Shown here piece by piece: positions 1 through 12,001 of a stretch of 64,000 nt of DNA (position 1 is its first letter; every line of letters starts with the position of its first letter). The notes beneath the pieces are model-generated. The model was not told the origin of the DNA. It made no database searches and saw only the letters and a list, made by a program, of their open reading frames with translations. Location of the stretch: assembly GCA_033220425.1 (NCBI GenBank), contig CM065647.1, positions 4,464,001 through 4,528,000 of the forward strand. Direction: 5' to 3'. The position numbers and the translations under genes are program-made. The stretch is from Lepraria neglecta. Its lineage: Eukaryota > Ascomycota > Lecanoromycetes > Lecanorales > Stereocaulaceae.

Positions 1-530
1 GCGGCGACAGCAGCGCTGAGTCTCACCCGCGGTAGGAGAGCTCGGGGCAACGACTCGACGGTCAATATCTACGGTGGCTATACATATTGGGGTGCTTACA
101 ACGCTGACGCATGGTAGCAAGCTTGTATGCAAGCTCCGACCAATCAGATCATATACTGGGAGAAAAGTTTCAACTGCAAAGACGTCATTTTTGAACGATT
201 TGGACTATGATAGATCGATATTATATGTTCGGAATTTTGTTAATCTGCGGCGAACGAGGTACCTCTGTTTAGGAGTAAATTATATGGTAGATTATGTACC
301 TCGTTCTGAGGGTGTACGCCTAGTGAATCATGGGGTGTACGCGTAGTGGGATAGGGTGTACGCGGAGTGAGTTAGGGTGTACGCGCAGTGGAAGCCTATA
401 AATACGACTATCGACCCGCCGCGAAACGTGTCTGTAGGGCTAACAACACGCCAAGGCCGTTGGACCCTTCCACATTCTCCACAAGCTCCACCTGCATCCC
501 CGTCTTCTCAGGTACCCATTTACAGTCACA
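1..530. other. Upstream region of COX16
   Basis: No gene is supported here. The part from about 130 to 300 looks AT-rich. It holds an 11-bp inverted repeat (252-262 against 296-306), followed by four short tandem copies at 311-391 that are listed separately. The last 100 bases before the COX16 start are pyrimidine-rich, as is common in fungal promoters and leaders. Short open frames in this stretch resemble nothing I know. Confidence 0.6.
311..391. repeat. Short tandem repeat, four copies of about 21-23 bp
   Basis: The core GGTGTACGC recurs at 311, 334, 355 and 376, each time followed by a variable base or two and AGTG. The spacing is 23, 21 and 21 bp. The array lies 140 bp upstream of the COX16 start codon. 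Copies differ slightly after the core, so this is not a simple microsatellite. Whether it is a binding-site cluster is unknown. Confidence 0.8.
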
Positions 531-937
531 ATGCCAGCCTTCCCCTCCAAAAAGTTCCGCCCCTCCTCCTACCAAAACACAATCGGCGCCTTCTACCGGC
601 GCAACCTAGCGCGCTATCCCTTCCTCTTCTTCGGCCTACCCTTCGTCTTCACCATCGTTGCGGGCTCATTCGTGCTCACACCCGCTACGGCGCTCAGGTA
701 TGAGCGACATGATAGGAAAGTGAAGCAGTTGACTAAGGAAGAGGAGCTGGGATTGGGAAAGGAGAGGAGGAGAGTGGATATTAATGAGGAGTATTATCGG
801 TTGGCTGCTAAGGTGGGTTCCTGCGAGGGGTCGTGTAAGGGGTATTGGGGGGAATGCTGATTGCGGGATAGGATCTGGATAATTGGGATAACAAGAGGGT
901 GAAGAGGTTGCCGGGTGAGCATGATGGGGTGATATGA
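531..937 (+). CDS. COX16: Cytochrome c oxidase assembly protein Cox16
   Basis: Two exons, 531-812 and 872-937, around a 59-bp intron (GTGGGT...ATAG); the product is 115 residues. Cox16 is a small inner mitochondrial membrane protein needed to assemble complex IV, linked in other species to the Cox1 and Cox2 modules. The sequence shows a basic N-terminus (KKFRPSSYQ), then one hydrophobic segment at about residues 27-47 (YPFLFFGLPFVFTIVAGSFV) and a charged matrix or intermembrane tail containing RYERHDRK. The spliced C-terminus continues with DLDNWDNKRVKRLPGE, a family-typical ending, which supports the intron; without splicing the frame ends early in unrelated sequence. The length fits the family. 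It is transcribed convergently with the karyopherin gene to its right. Confidence 0.93.
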
Positions 938-1509
938 GAGGAGGAGGTGCAGACAGTGGCAGAGCGGCCTAAATGAATGGGAAGATGCGCCCAATCTTTA
1001 CGAAGATATATGCCCTCATCGCCACCAAAAACAGCCGTTATCTATGGACCAATTATCCAGCGTAGCATGCCTGGCTTCGAAAGACCTATACAGGTACCAG
1101 CCCGGCGGCGGAGTCTTCCAACGCCTCTAAGAAACTATGATTGATGCTATCCAAGGCTACGTCGAATGATCAACGAGCAGAGAGACGAATGTGCATGAGC
1201 ACGAGAAGTTGAAATGTTGGGAATAGTCCTATGCTCGTAAAGGGTGCTCTTGAAGGATATCTAACACTCTTGAGCTGGACCTGTAGTCTTCTGCCGCCTG
1301 ACGAAGTCAAAACCACCGTCGACTACCTATCATCGACCGCTACTTATGCACATGCATCATTCATTCATGCTTCATCCGACCGGCACATCCATCAAGTCTG
1401 AGCATATCTAGTACTCTTTTTGCACGCCTTGGGGTACTGGGAAAACAATGCCTCGACTCCACACGCAACGACACCAAGAAAAGGGGGAATAAGAAGAGAT
1501 AAAACATGG
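938..1509. other. Convergent intergenic region COX16 / karyopherin
   Basis: About 570 bases between two 3' ends. No coding frame, repeat or RNA gene is recognisable; it probably holds the two 3' UTRs and terminators. Confidence 0.5.
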
Positions 1510-4500
1510 TCAGTGGGTGCCGCCATTAGTCTGGTTCTGCGCGGCGGTAGCAGCTGCGACGGCTTGAGCTGCAATAACGTTGGCGTCAGCTTGTACGATG
1601 ACGGCTTGAACAATTTGCTGTTCGTCGGGGTTGAGGATCTTGGTAAGATTCTGGTAGAGCTGGGGTTGTTCTTGCTGGAGTTCTAAGAAGCAGTTGTCAG
1701 TAGAAGCGCGATAGTAGAAGATTACAATTCGACATACTCAATAATGTCTCCTTGAACAATCCGTAGGGCTCAACTTTATCGAGAGGAGTCTCAAGCAAGC
1801 TCTCCTCTTCTAGCTCGTCATCGGAGTCGTCTTGTCCAGCGGTGAATTTCTCCGACTGTTCCCTGCGTCAGTTTGCAGAAATATAAGAATAATGTAGTTG
1901 ACTCACCTCTTCTTTGAGGAACTCTAGGTAGGCGGCGCTTTCGTCCTTGACATCCTCGGCGTCTTCGCCTTCGTTCGCCCATGCGGTTTCGCCATCCCAC
2001 TCATCAAACTCTTCCTCTTCGTCATCATCGTCATCATCATTGAGAGTGAAGTCACTCTCTTTTGTGAATTCCTCACGATCTAAACGATGTTAGCGAATCC
2101 TGCAACAAGAAAGGATTCATTGGTTGGCTCACGCTTCAGTGCTGCTGGCAGCGTCTGGAAAAGCCTAACAACGCCCTGCAGCAATCTTGGCCATCCTTGT
2201 TGTACGCTGGTGGGAACCTCGTTGGCATTCAAAGTCAGCAGAGCGCTGATGGCACAAATCGAGAGCTTCTTGTCGTGGACTCGCGTGAAGCCCTCGATAT
2301 TCGAGAACCACGAGCTGAAGAATTTGTTGGTCCATCCGTTGGATTCCAGGACTTGTAGAGCGATCAACGGGTTGTAGTAGATGGCATTGATGACCATTTC
2401 CATGAGGTGTATCCGGTAGGACTTGACCTTGAGCTCGTTGCTGGCAAGCACCCTCATGGCTAGTTCCACAAATGTGGGAACCCATCGATCGACATGTCCT
2501 CGAAGGTTTAGCATGATCGTTTCCGAAAGCTTGCAGCCGCATATTCGATCCATGCCTCCAACCTTTTCGTCGTGGAAGATGTCCGATACCATACCCACAA
2601 GCGCTTCGACATACGCAGGATTCTGTACCATCGTCTCCGCGCCATACATGATGAAGTTGTCTAACGCTGGAAGCATATCTTCTAGATATAATTCTGCGCC
2701 GGACTTGAACGTCTTATGCATCAGCACGAATGCTTGCCACATTGTTGGTGACACTGTTTTGGCCGAGAAAGTGCAGCTGTCTATTATTTCGAAGACTTCG
2801 TTGTATAAGTCATAGAGCTTGTTCTCGAGGGTAATCTGGATGACTGGCATCAGAATGGTCTCGAGATGCGACAGGACATCGGGTGTAGCCTCTAGTGTGA
2901 GAATCAAGGTGCCGATGGTTTGAAGTACGCCGAGTGCCGTGATGCTTTTATCGTCCAGGAAATCCCCATACGTCTCGTCCTCCTCACCTTTCTGACTCTG
3001 TCGATCGACTAATTCGCGTACAATCCGTAAATATGTGTCTCGCAATTGCTCGCTTAGAGCCACTGCAAAAGGAGTGAGCTCAGCGGCAAACTCCTCGACA
3101 AAGTCTTCCATGACGTTGGCCAGTGCATCTACATCAACCTCATTTGCCAATTTGAGTAGTTGCTGCATTATTTGCGGGATGTTCTGCTGCATGGAGGTAC
3201 GGATGACTTCGTGACGGATTAGAGGCTGAAGAGCCAGAGCTGCCTCGACGCGCACAGGGAGTGCAGGATCAGCCATCGACTCGAGGATGTTGCGATAGAT
3301 GTGGAGGACATTGCTTTGTTCTTTGAATTCGAGCTGCTCAAATTTGCCCAATGTATCGCAGGCTCGGGCTCGAAGGAAACCATGAGGGCTCCGAAACTCT
3401 GGAAAGACGTGTCTTACAAAGAAGTACTCCACTTGGTCGGCTATTGGGCTCTTCTTGCCAAGAATGACCGAAGCCAATGTTCCAATCATACGTAGCGCCC
3501 CTTCCTTCTCTCTGGGGTCCTTTTGGTCATCCGGTGCAGCTTCATACTTGTTAACGACACCATTGACAAAGTTCAATATGGTGAAAGTCTGCTTCTTGCG
3601 GCTCTTAGTCAAAGAAACCAGGAAATTCGTGGCGGCTACATCCGGTGCTGAAACCTCCTCGTAGAAGTTCAATTTGCGATGTAAGTATTCTGATGGGTCG
3701 GAATCGAACAGCTCAATGTCTTCATCTGACTGGCATAGTATTGGGAATAGGACGTGAGAAATGAGAGTGTCCATGTGTGGTTTGAGATGATTCCACATGG
3801 ATTTTGGCTTTACGCATTCGTCAAGGAAGCTTAGCGAGTAGGACAGTGATGGTTTGCTGAGCCATGCTGTTTTCGAGGCCCATTTCTCGATTTGTTGCAG
3901 ATAGCCTTTAAGGATTTCGGGGGCAAAGTTGACAAGGAAAGATTTTGCAAACTCGGCCATTTCTGGTGTTGTATTCTTCTGGTTTGTGCTGGGGCTGCCG
4001 TATCTTCCCATAGTTCAGTAAACGCCTGCCCATAAGGCTCAGAAGTTGCAAGTGTGGTACATACCGCACGAACAGTCGGTTTAGATTTGCGTATGCCCAT
4101 TTCTTTGACTTCCAGAAATGATTTCGTTCTCGCTCATCGAAATCATCAAGGGCGTGTTCTGGAGCGTCCTTGCCGACGATAGTCAGAAACAACGTGCACC
4201 AACCAACCATCTGGTCCTGGCTCATAAGGTGAGGAGGTAGGTCGAACTAGCATCTCATCAGCATACCACCCTCTCCGAACGCGGGAGGGATAGCCCACGT
4301 AAATAGCATGCTTGTATGTCTTCATTATGATATGTACCATCTCCCATGCTTCCGGACTTATTTCTTCCACCAGTCGTGTTGCAATGCCTAATAGCTGCGG
4401 AAACGACGCCTCAACTATGCGATTGAAGTCTTCCCTGGTCTCTCCTCCCTTGAATCTGTACATCCGACATATTGCCAGCATGCAATTCAGCCCAGCATGG

Positions 4501-5030
4501 ACAGAATCGGCGTCGTTTGTATTGAGTAGCTGCAGGGTTAAATCTAGGAAGTTGGGCCATTTTTCAGGAAAGTCGTAGGACAGCACTTTTTGTAGGACTG
4601 GTATGAGTTGGGCGCGGATCTGTTGTTGCGAGGAGGCTAGTATAGGTAGGAGGCGATTCCGCAGGTCGAGTTTCTCTTCGTCTGATATTCTCTTCACAGT
4701 GGTAGAATCTTCGTTGGGTTGCCATGCTCTGCTGACTCGGTTTTTGAGGTATACGACAGCTGGGTCCCCGTTAGCGCTCGTCCCACAGACGGTGGCTGGA
4801 ACATACAAGAAAGCCGTATACTATTGTCCTGCTCAGCCTGTAATATGTCAAGAAGGGCATTCGTGAATCCTGGCCGTTCTTCTGCCTTTTCACGGAAGTG
4901 TTAGCACAGGCTTCGACGTGCCAAGTCTTGGGCAGCTCACAAATTTCAGGTCAAGCTCGGCTTGACGCCTGACATCAGCATTAGGGTCAACAGTCGACTG
5001 TATACGGTTTCGAAGAGCTGCGGCGTCCAT
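1510..5030 (-). CDS. NMD5: Importin-beta family karyopherin, importin-7/8 type (Nmd5/Sxm1)
   Basis: Nuclear import receptor of the importin-7/8 branch, which binds Ran-GTP and carries cargo through nuclear pores. Eight exons on the minus strand: 4941-5030, 4807-4885, 4299-4759, 4065-4246, 2133-4003, 1907-2079, 1738-1855 and 1510-1682. They sum to 3147 nt, or 1048 residues, close to yeast Nmd5. The N-terminus MDAAALRNRIQSTVDPNADV, followed by KFAEERPGF and VVYLKNRVSRAW, is the importin-beta N-terminal (IBN) domain that contacts Ran. The rest is alpha-helical HEAT-type sequence. The C-terminal part has a run of Asp and Glu (NDDDDDDEEEEFDEWDGE) typical of this subfamily. The call between Nmd5 and Sxm1 orthology rests on memory of family features and needs a tree. 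Confidence 0.9.
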
Positions 5031-6040
5031 TCTTGGTAGTAATGGGCGCGACCCGTCTCAGAGAGTTGTGCAGAAAGAACGCTCAAGGCTTGGGGATGTC
5101 TGCTTCGGTCTCCAGAACTTTGAGGAGTGTCGCGCCCAGCTAGAACCGTTGTAGCGTAAAGGTCAGTCAGGGCCAGCCGAAGCTATTCCAAAGGCGACTG
5201 AATATTTACTTGAAGATTTGTACGGCAAGGACGCTCGCGGTGGTAAGAATAAATGGAAATCGCCCGCTAATCTGCCGATGCTAGCCCGCCCGCAAAGACA
5301 TTGAATTTGGGAGCTCTACCATGCACTAACAACACAACGGCGGGCTTCTATAGAAAGTATTCCCCCGTAAAGTTATAGAAGTCCATCAGCTGAGTGATTT
5401 TGCCTATGTAACTTAGGTCATGAGTGCAATACTTGGGGCCCTATCTCAGGGTAAGGTGCCATTCTAGTTTATTCTTACCATCGCGAGCGACGCAATTAGA
5501 ACTAAGAGTTGCCATGTTACTCGTCCAGAGGTTGTTCCTGCATCTTCACGATCGGCAAGCTAGCCACGTGTTCTAAACTTTGCTAGCGACTTATGTCCGG
5601 ACTGAAAACGTGCGATTGATGGCAAGTGCTACGAGTACATGTGTCGCCGAGTGCAATGGGTTTTTTATGGACTGGCTGGCTTCCCCAATTCGATCGAGTT
5701 CAACTGCAATTATGCCAGGACAGACCTTTACAGGGATAAAGGCAATGTCTCGCTCGAAAATTAGTCGAAGCAAGCAGCCAATACAACCCTATAACAGGGG
5801 TTAGAGGTCGATATCTCAAGATCGAGAGTTAGAGACGACCAACACCTAACGGTTTCGACGAGATGGATGAAGCAGATTTCAAACGTAGAGCGGTTTTGGC
5901 CTGATAAGAGCTCACAATGTTTCACGTTGGAAACCCTACGAGGTTTCCTTGCTCAATGGGACGTGATTGATGTATGTCTAATATGATCATGTCCCGCTAT
6001 GCACAATTGAAGCTCCTTCCTTGATAAGATGGCGGAGCTT
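5031..6040. other. Intergenic region upstream of the karyopherin
   Basis: About 1 kb between the karyopherin start and the SKI2 stop. Both genes read to the left, so this holds the karyopherin promoter and the SKI2 5'-distal side. Only short overlapping frames without recognisable content occur. No repeat or RNA gene was found. Confidence 0.5.
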
Positions 6041-9000
6041 CTACATGTATAAGGACGCTACTGCCGTAATATCTCTCTTGATCAACTCCTGCGCCGTCTG
6101 CATCTTCGTGAAGAGCTCGGGATCTCCGATAATCCTCGCCGCATTCTTCACCTCTCTGCACGTCTCATCCAGCCTGGTAATCACACGAACAATTGTCCCC
6201 TCCAGTACGTCCGTAAGATCAGTAATGCGGTTGAATGACATTCCTCTTGCCCATTCATAGACAACTTCGACTAGACCAAAGCGAGGTCGGCTTACAAAGT
6301 CATTCGAGTCATCGCTCGAGAGAATAACTTGATGCTGGGTTTGGAATGCGTTGACTTTCTCAGATATAGCGATGATAGTGTCCTTTCCAGTCTCCAGCTG
6401 AGGCGTAAGGGTGGGTACGGCATCTGTTTTCTCTTGGAAAACGAAAGCTGAGAGAAGAGCGACAATCTCTTCTGGTTCGAAGTCTGCTAGCACGTTCTCA
6501 AGAATGAGCTCAGTGAGGACAAGCTCATCGGCGGAATGTATCTACGAAAGTCAGCTTTACTGCTTCAATAGGCGGATCAACAGCATTGACCTACTTCACA
6601 GGCTACCTTGCCTTTGAGCTCGACCCGGGAGTTCTGGTCAATGAATCCCAGATCTTTCAAGACAGCTATCCGCTGTTCATAGTCCGGAAGGAGTTGTAAG
6701 TTCTGATCTGACATGAGCTGCCTCAATTGAATGATGTTCTCTTGGATGAGCCACTCATCATGACGCATAGAGAACTATCGTTGGTCAGCTCTACAAGACT
6801 TCAGGGGGTCCATTGTCACTTACGTGCTTGACAAAGTTAGGGCACTCGACACAATGAGCTTGTTGCACTTTGACCGCCTGCTGCTTGCGATACTCTAATA
6901 AATCTCGTGTCGTGAGCTCCTTGATGCGGCTCCAGTCAATTTCATCCCACTGAGGCTGGTCCCATGACACGCAGATGTTGGCGATTTCTCCTTCTTCAAA
7001 TCTTGCATGTTCTTCACGGTGCTTTAGTAGGTCATCAAGCCGAGTCTGAGCAGAATCGTCAATACATTTCTTAACATGCAATAACCACATAGGCCCTCTG
7101 ACCTTGACAGTCTTGTCCGTCACCGCATCGACGTCGCCCAACGGTATTTTGAGGATTTTAAGCTCCATCTCAGCAACCTCTGTGGGCAGCTTCGCAAAGA
7201 ATTGACGGAATTTGGGAAGGTAGGGCAGCAGATCGCTTGGATGCCGTGTCGGGTTTTTGGCACGTAGAGAAAGCAGCTCGACAGTCGGAGCGTGACCTCT
7301 GCTGACGCCCTCGCGCATAAGAATGCCTGCTGTACGTATCCCGTCCTGAGCTGAGAGTCAGCATTATTGAACTTTCAATGGAGGATAATACTACCTTTCG
7401 AAATACCACCACTCTCTTCGCAGAAAACATACGCTTGCCAACGGGAGATGCCACTAACCCCAAGTGCAGGTCGACAGTAGCTGACTGAAATGCCATCGCC
7501 GCTGCATGGTACTCGTCAAGATCGACGTTACATATATCGCAAGGCTCGCGTTTGATCTTTGCTAAGTCTGACTCGGAAAGCTTGACTTGCTTCTCTTGCT
7601 CTGGAAGCAGCGCCTGAGTTGCATTCTCGCTGAAGCTCCGTTTGATCATCTCTTCAATCTTTAATGCCTCCACTCGTAGGAGATTAAGAATCATGTTGTA
7701 CGTCAGGCGGAATTGCGAGCGCAATTTTGTTGGGTCTCCCAGTATCATCTGCTTTAGCGTAGCAGCAGGAGGAGCCTCGTCGCTGTTAGAGCTGACAACA
7801 ATGACGATACCAACAAGATCAATTCCACGTCGACCTGCTCTCCCAGCCATCTGGGTGTATTCGCCTGGCAGGAGATCTCTGAAAGCTCGGCCATCGTGTT
7901 TGCGGAAGCCCGAAAAGACGACTGTGCGGGTTGGCAGATTGAGTCCCATGGCGAAAGTCTCTGTAGCAAAGAGTACCTTCACTAGCGTCCTGGCGAAAAG
8001 GATCTCCACAACCTCTTTGACGATTGGCAGCAAGCCGCCATGATGAACTGCGATGCCTCGACTAAGAAGTTCTCGTAACCGCCTGATCTGGGGTAAAAGC
8101 CGATCCTCCAGCTTGAGCCGAGCAATCGAGCGTTCAATGATCATATGTATGGCACTCTTCTCCGTTGCAGTGCAGAAATCAAGATTCGATAGGGCGTTGG
8201 CGTTCTCTTCGCATCTCTTCTTTGAGAAAACGAAAATGCAGGCAGGGAGAAGATCGTGTTTCTTCAGATGCTGGACTAAATGCAACCAAATATTTCTGTC
8301 TTGGGCTGCGCTCGTACGACCGCCTCCGCGTCCTGTACGGGCGATGTTGCCTTGGCCTCGCTGAGGTTGTCCTCTCCCTCGCTGCTGAGGTCCTCCTCTC
8401 TGCTGGCCACCACGCTGAGGCTGGCCCCGGCCTCCTCGTGCACCAGCCCCACCACGCTGGTTGGCTGTCCCATTAGCCTGAGCTGGCAGTTGTGCCTTGT
8501 CTCTCCCTGACATCGCTGTATTAGCTTCCTTCCATCCTTTTTCCAGGAACTTCTTTTCCGAGTCGACAATCTTATGCATGGCTTTATCAGCCCATAGATA
8601 GTGCTCTAACGGTACTGGTCTTTTCGGGGTTGAGATGACGTATATATCTTTCTTCTTTGTCCTTCCTACCCAAGAAGCGAACTCATAGGTATTTGGAACC
8701 GTCGCCGATAGCAGAATAAGCGTGACGTGCTCTGGCAACATGATGATAACTTCTTCCCATACGACACCTCGCTCTAAGTCGTTCACGTAATGGACCTCAT
8801 CAAAGATGACGAATTCGACATCCCTCAAAAGGTCTGCTCCTCTGTAAAGCATGCTTCGCAAGATCTCCGTAGTCATAATCAAGCAGCTAGCCTCAGCATT
8901 GATCTGGACATCGCCAGTCAAGATACCAACATCTGTAAATTCAAGCCTGAAGTCGCGGAACTTTTGGTTGCTCAACGCCTTAATTGGAGATGTGTAAATG

Positions 9001-10094
9001 GCTTTGGTCATGTGCTTAGCCGCCAACGCTATTGCATACTCTGCTACCACAGTCTTTCCAGCAGATGTATGAGCCGCCACAAAGACTGAGTCGCCATTCT
9101 CGAGATGGTAGACGGCCTCTTTCTGGAAGGTGTCAAGCTCGAATGGCCAAGTTCTTGCCATATCTGGCACTAGTTCCCGGAAGTTGGTAATTTTTCGTTT
9201 GACGTCAACCATATGGGCCCACTCTCTGCCTCCCCGCTTAGTGGTAGATGCTGCTAGTATGCCATGGGGTTCCAGCGCTGGAAACTCCACGGGCAATAGC
9301 GAATCAATGTCTTCCTCTTCCTCTTCAGATGAGTCTTTGTCGGCAGGCTCGTGCTCATCCAAAGGAACTCCATTGGTTCTACTTTCTTCGTCTTCGTCCG
9401 AAGTGGACTGTTCATCAGGCTCAGCCCCAAGAGTGTCTTCGACCTGCTTTGCAGTGTCTTCGTCTACTTTTGCTTTGACTTTATTGAAATCCAGTCCTCT
9501 CGTAAAGCCGGGGGCTATCTCGAGTAGACCGCCACCAGACCCAAAATTAATCACTTGGTCTAATTTGCTACCTTTGGACCGCTTGTTTTCCTGCTCATCT
9601 TGGATGGCCTGGTCTTCGAGTGCTGCCACAGCTGTGACTCCATCAAGACCGCCTGGCGCAAAAGGAAAGAATCCGGCAGCTCCGCGGACAAAGTCGGCAC
9701 GATTAGCAGGCTTTCTCAGCAACGAAGTAGAGTTCTTAGCCGTGGCGCTATTCGCTGGTACGGTAACTTCTTTGTAGCCAGTAACTCTGCCTTCTAGACC
9801 TTCTCTAATGAAGCGAGTTATGGTCCTAGTCTGCGTTGGTGCGAGCTCATAGATCCCCCTGTAGTCTGTAGGAATGTCCCATCGCTGTTGCAACTTGTTT
9901 AGCCACTCAGGCCCAAAAGATGTTGGAGGAGATAGGAATTTGTCTTCAAGCTCCTTCTCGAGAGCCTCAGGATCCCGCTTCATGCGCTTCCTGGGCATTT
10001 GCTGGCTAAGTTTATCATCGATGCCGTCATCTTGGTCGGAGTTACTTGCGTCCAGGTGGAGTCTTTCGACTGCACGCAAAAGATCTGAAGACAT
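6041..10094 (-). CDS. SKI2: Ski2 RNA helicase of the cytoplasmic exosome (Ski complex)
   Basis: DExH helicase that, with Ski3 and Ski8, feeds mRNA into the cytoplasmic exosome for 3'-5' decay. Four exons: 7395-10094, 6824-7345, 6595-6774 and 6041-6541, giving 1300 residues (yeast Ski2 is 1287). An N-terminal Ski-binding region carries [12 protein letters not shown] and an acidic stretch near 250-265. Walker A is AHTSAGKT (341-348), motif II DEVHY (432-436), motif III SATVPN, and motif [12 protein letters not shown] (748-757). After an arch and winged-helix part, the C-terminal DSHCT domain ends the protein ([16 protein letters not shown]). A notable RG-rich stretch lies at about 547-593, between the two RecA lobes. 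The intron acceptors restore an unbroken family sequence, which supports the model. The Mtr4 paralogue is less likely because of the Ski2-type N-terminus. Confidence 0.95.
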
Positions 10095-10700
10095 CGAGAC
10101 AAGTACTCTACTGTACTAAAGTAGAAAATCACAGACAGGACTTAGTTCGAGGAGATCGTTAGAAGACGACGATAAGCACGGACTGGCATGATCCCAGGGT
10201 GCTGATGTCTTGTGCCGCTCCGGAGATGATCTGTGCACGCACGTATCTAGTCCTGAACGACACTATCAAGAAAATTTCAAATCTCGAATCAATACAGAAG
10301 GCGTTGCTTCATCTTCAGTTTGTATTTCAACCTGCAGCGAGGTTGCAGATGTGTGTCCCGGCGATCGAGGACTAATCTAGCGCGCTTTTGCCATCGAAAG
10401 TGGCGAGACCTACACAGGTACTCGATGTCCCAACATAAGGTGCTCTTGCATAGCATGCTCTCTGATTTACGTCTTTATGACCCACGACAGCCCAGTCTGA
10501 AGAAGTATCATTTCATGATCATATTCAAGCTACCACGTGCACTCTCCTGCAGAGCGATGCCGGGGCCACTAGATGCCAACGTTCCTTTCAATACCTTACT
10601 CAACTTCATGCATACAACAGGCATCGAAGCCGAGATTTCCCAAACCCGTAGAACGCCTCGCTGAAACGCAGTTACACCGTTGTCCCCTGAAATGCATGGT
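10095..10700. other. Intergenic region upstream of SKI2
   Basis: About 600 bases between the CSM3 stop and the SKI2 start, both on the minus strand. It contains the SKI2 promoter and the CSM3 3' UTR. No supported gene; a 114-codon plus-strand frame here has no family resemblance. Confidence 0.5.
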
Positions 10701-11712
10701 CTACCACATGTCATCCATTCCTCCCATTCCTGCCATGGCTTCCATCTCATCGTCAAAGTTGTCATCTCTTCCTGGACTCTCCTGGGCTTTTGCGGCTGGG
10801 GCAGCAGCGCTCGTCGCTTCCTTCATGTCATCCTCCGCAAGCAATGCATCCAAATCGTCCTCTGGAGGCTGATCGCCTGCTTCTTCGTCGTCAGACATAA
10901 AAAGACTTTCTTTTAAGGTTTCCTTTCGTTTGGTCGACGGATCTTCTCTTGCCGGTTCTGGAGTGGCTCCATAGAGATCATCGTCAACGTCGATCGCATT
11001 GCCGTTTGGGGGTGTCCTGGGCCTCTCAGTCGGCTTGGCTGCAGGAGACTGGTCCTGTCGTGGTTTTGAGCTTGTCTGCTGGGTAACCGATTTTTCCCCA
11101 CCGCTTCCGAAATCTTCCAGGGTATCTCGTGGTTTGCCTTCGTTTATCCACTCTTTTCTCATTGTCTGCATCCGTTTGTTATGACCAAGCTTCTCGATCA
11201 TCGCAAGACCGTCTGCAAACTTCGCCCGTGGGTATAAATCATCAAGCCAGAATTGATAGACATTCAACAGCCGCGCGACGTCATAATACTGCCAAATGTC
11301 CCATTAGCCATTGCAGACAAACAGTTCTGTGGAATCGTACCTCGTGGCCTTTGCCTTTGAACTTCAGGCGCTCTTTTGTGATTCGCCGCAGTTTGGGAAT
11401 GCCTGCTTGTGATAGGAGCCTGTGTTCAAGTAAGCACTCGAGACTCTAGTTAGACATCCCGGGTGCTGACCTGTTCTCGTCCAATTTCGGCACTGGCGCT
11501 CTCTTCTTGGTCACCTTGATCTCTTCATCGATGCCCAAGCCTGCCGCATTCTCTTTTCCATCTGCTTTCTCTAGAGGCTTTTGCCTTGCAGGAATGTCAA
11601 TATTAGTGTCGACATCGCGAAACACATCACCGACATCGTAATCGAAGAGGTCATCCAAATCGTCTGCTGGCACTGGGGGAACATTTCGAGCTCCTATGTC
11701 TGTCGCTGCCAT
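10701..11712 (-). CDS. CSM3: Replication fork protection complex subunit Csm3/Swi3
   Basis: Partner of Tof1/Swi1 in the fork protection complex, which stabilises stalled forks and passes the replication-stress signal to the Mec1/ATR pathway. Three exons, 11471-11712, 11341-11419 and 10701-11288, encode 302 residues. The N-terminus (DDLDDLFDYDVGDVF) is acidic. The Swi3 domain follows across the splice junctions: KLRRITKERLKFKGKGHE, then YYDVARLLNVYQFWLDDLYP and FADGLAMIEKLGHNKRM. The C-terminal half is charged and low-complexity, ending in a Met/Gly-rich tail (GMGGMDDMW). The gene lies about 2.6 kb from the MEC1 start codon, with NUXM and TAD2 in between; I read that closeness as chance. Confidence 0.92.
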
Positions 11713-12001
11713 CTTAAAGCCGTCAGATGTCCTCGTAGGCCAATGTAGACTTCAAAGTTGTCGAGTTGGCAGATCGTTGTAGCTTTGTATAGTGAATGCA
11801 CAGAATTCAATTCCTCATCAAGATTTGCTTGCTGGCTTGACGGAGTCGCGTGGAATCCGTGAGAGACGTGCCGTTGAATGTACCCAATTTTAGTAAATCC
11901 ACTCCCATGTCGCTTAGTATCGCGACTCGGACCAGCTCGACCTCCAACCTCGAACCCGCCTCAACGGCCATTAAAGGTTCGCTGATTGAGTAACGCCCAA
12001 C

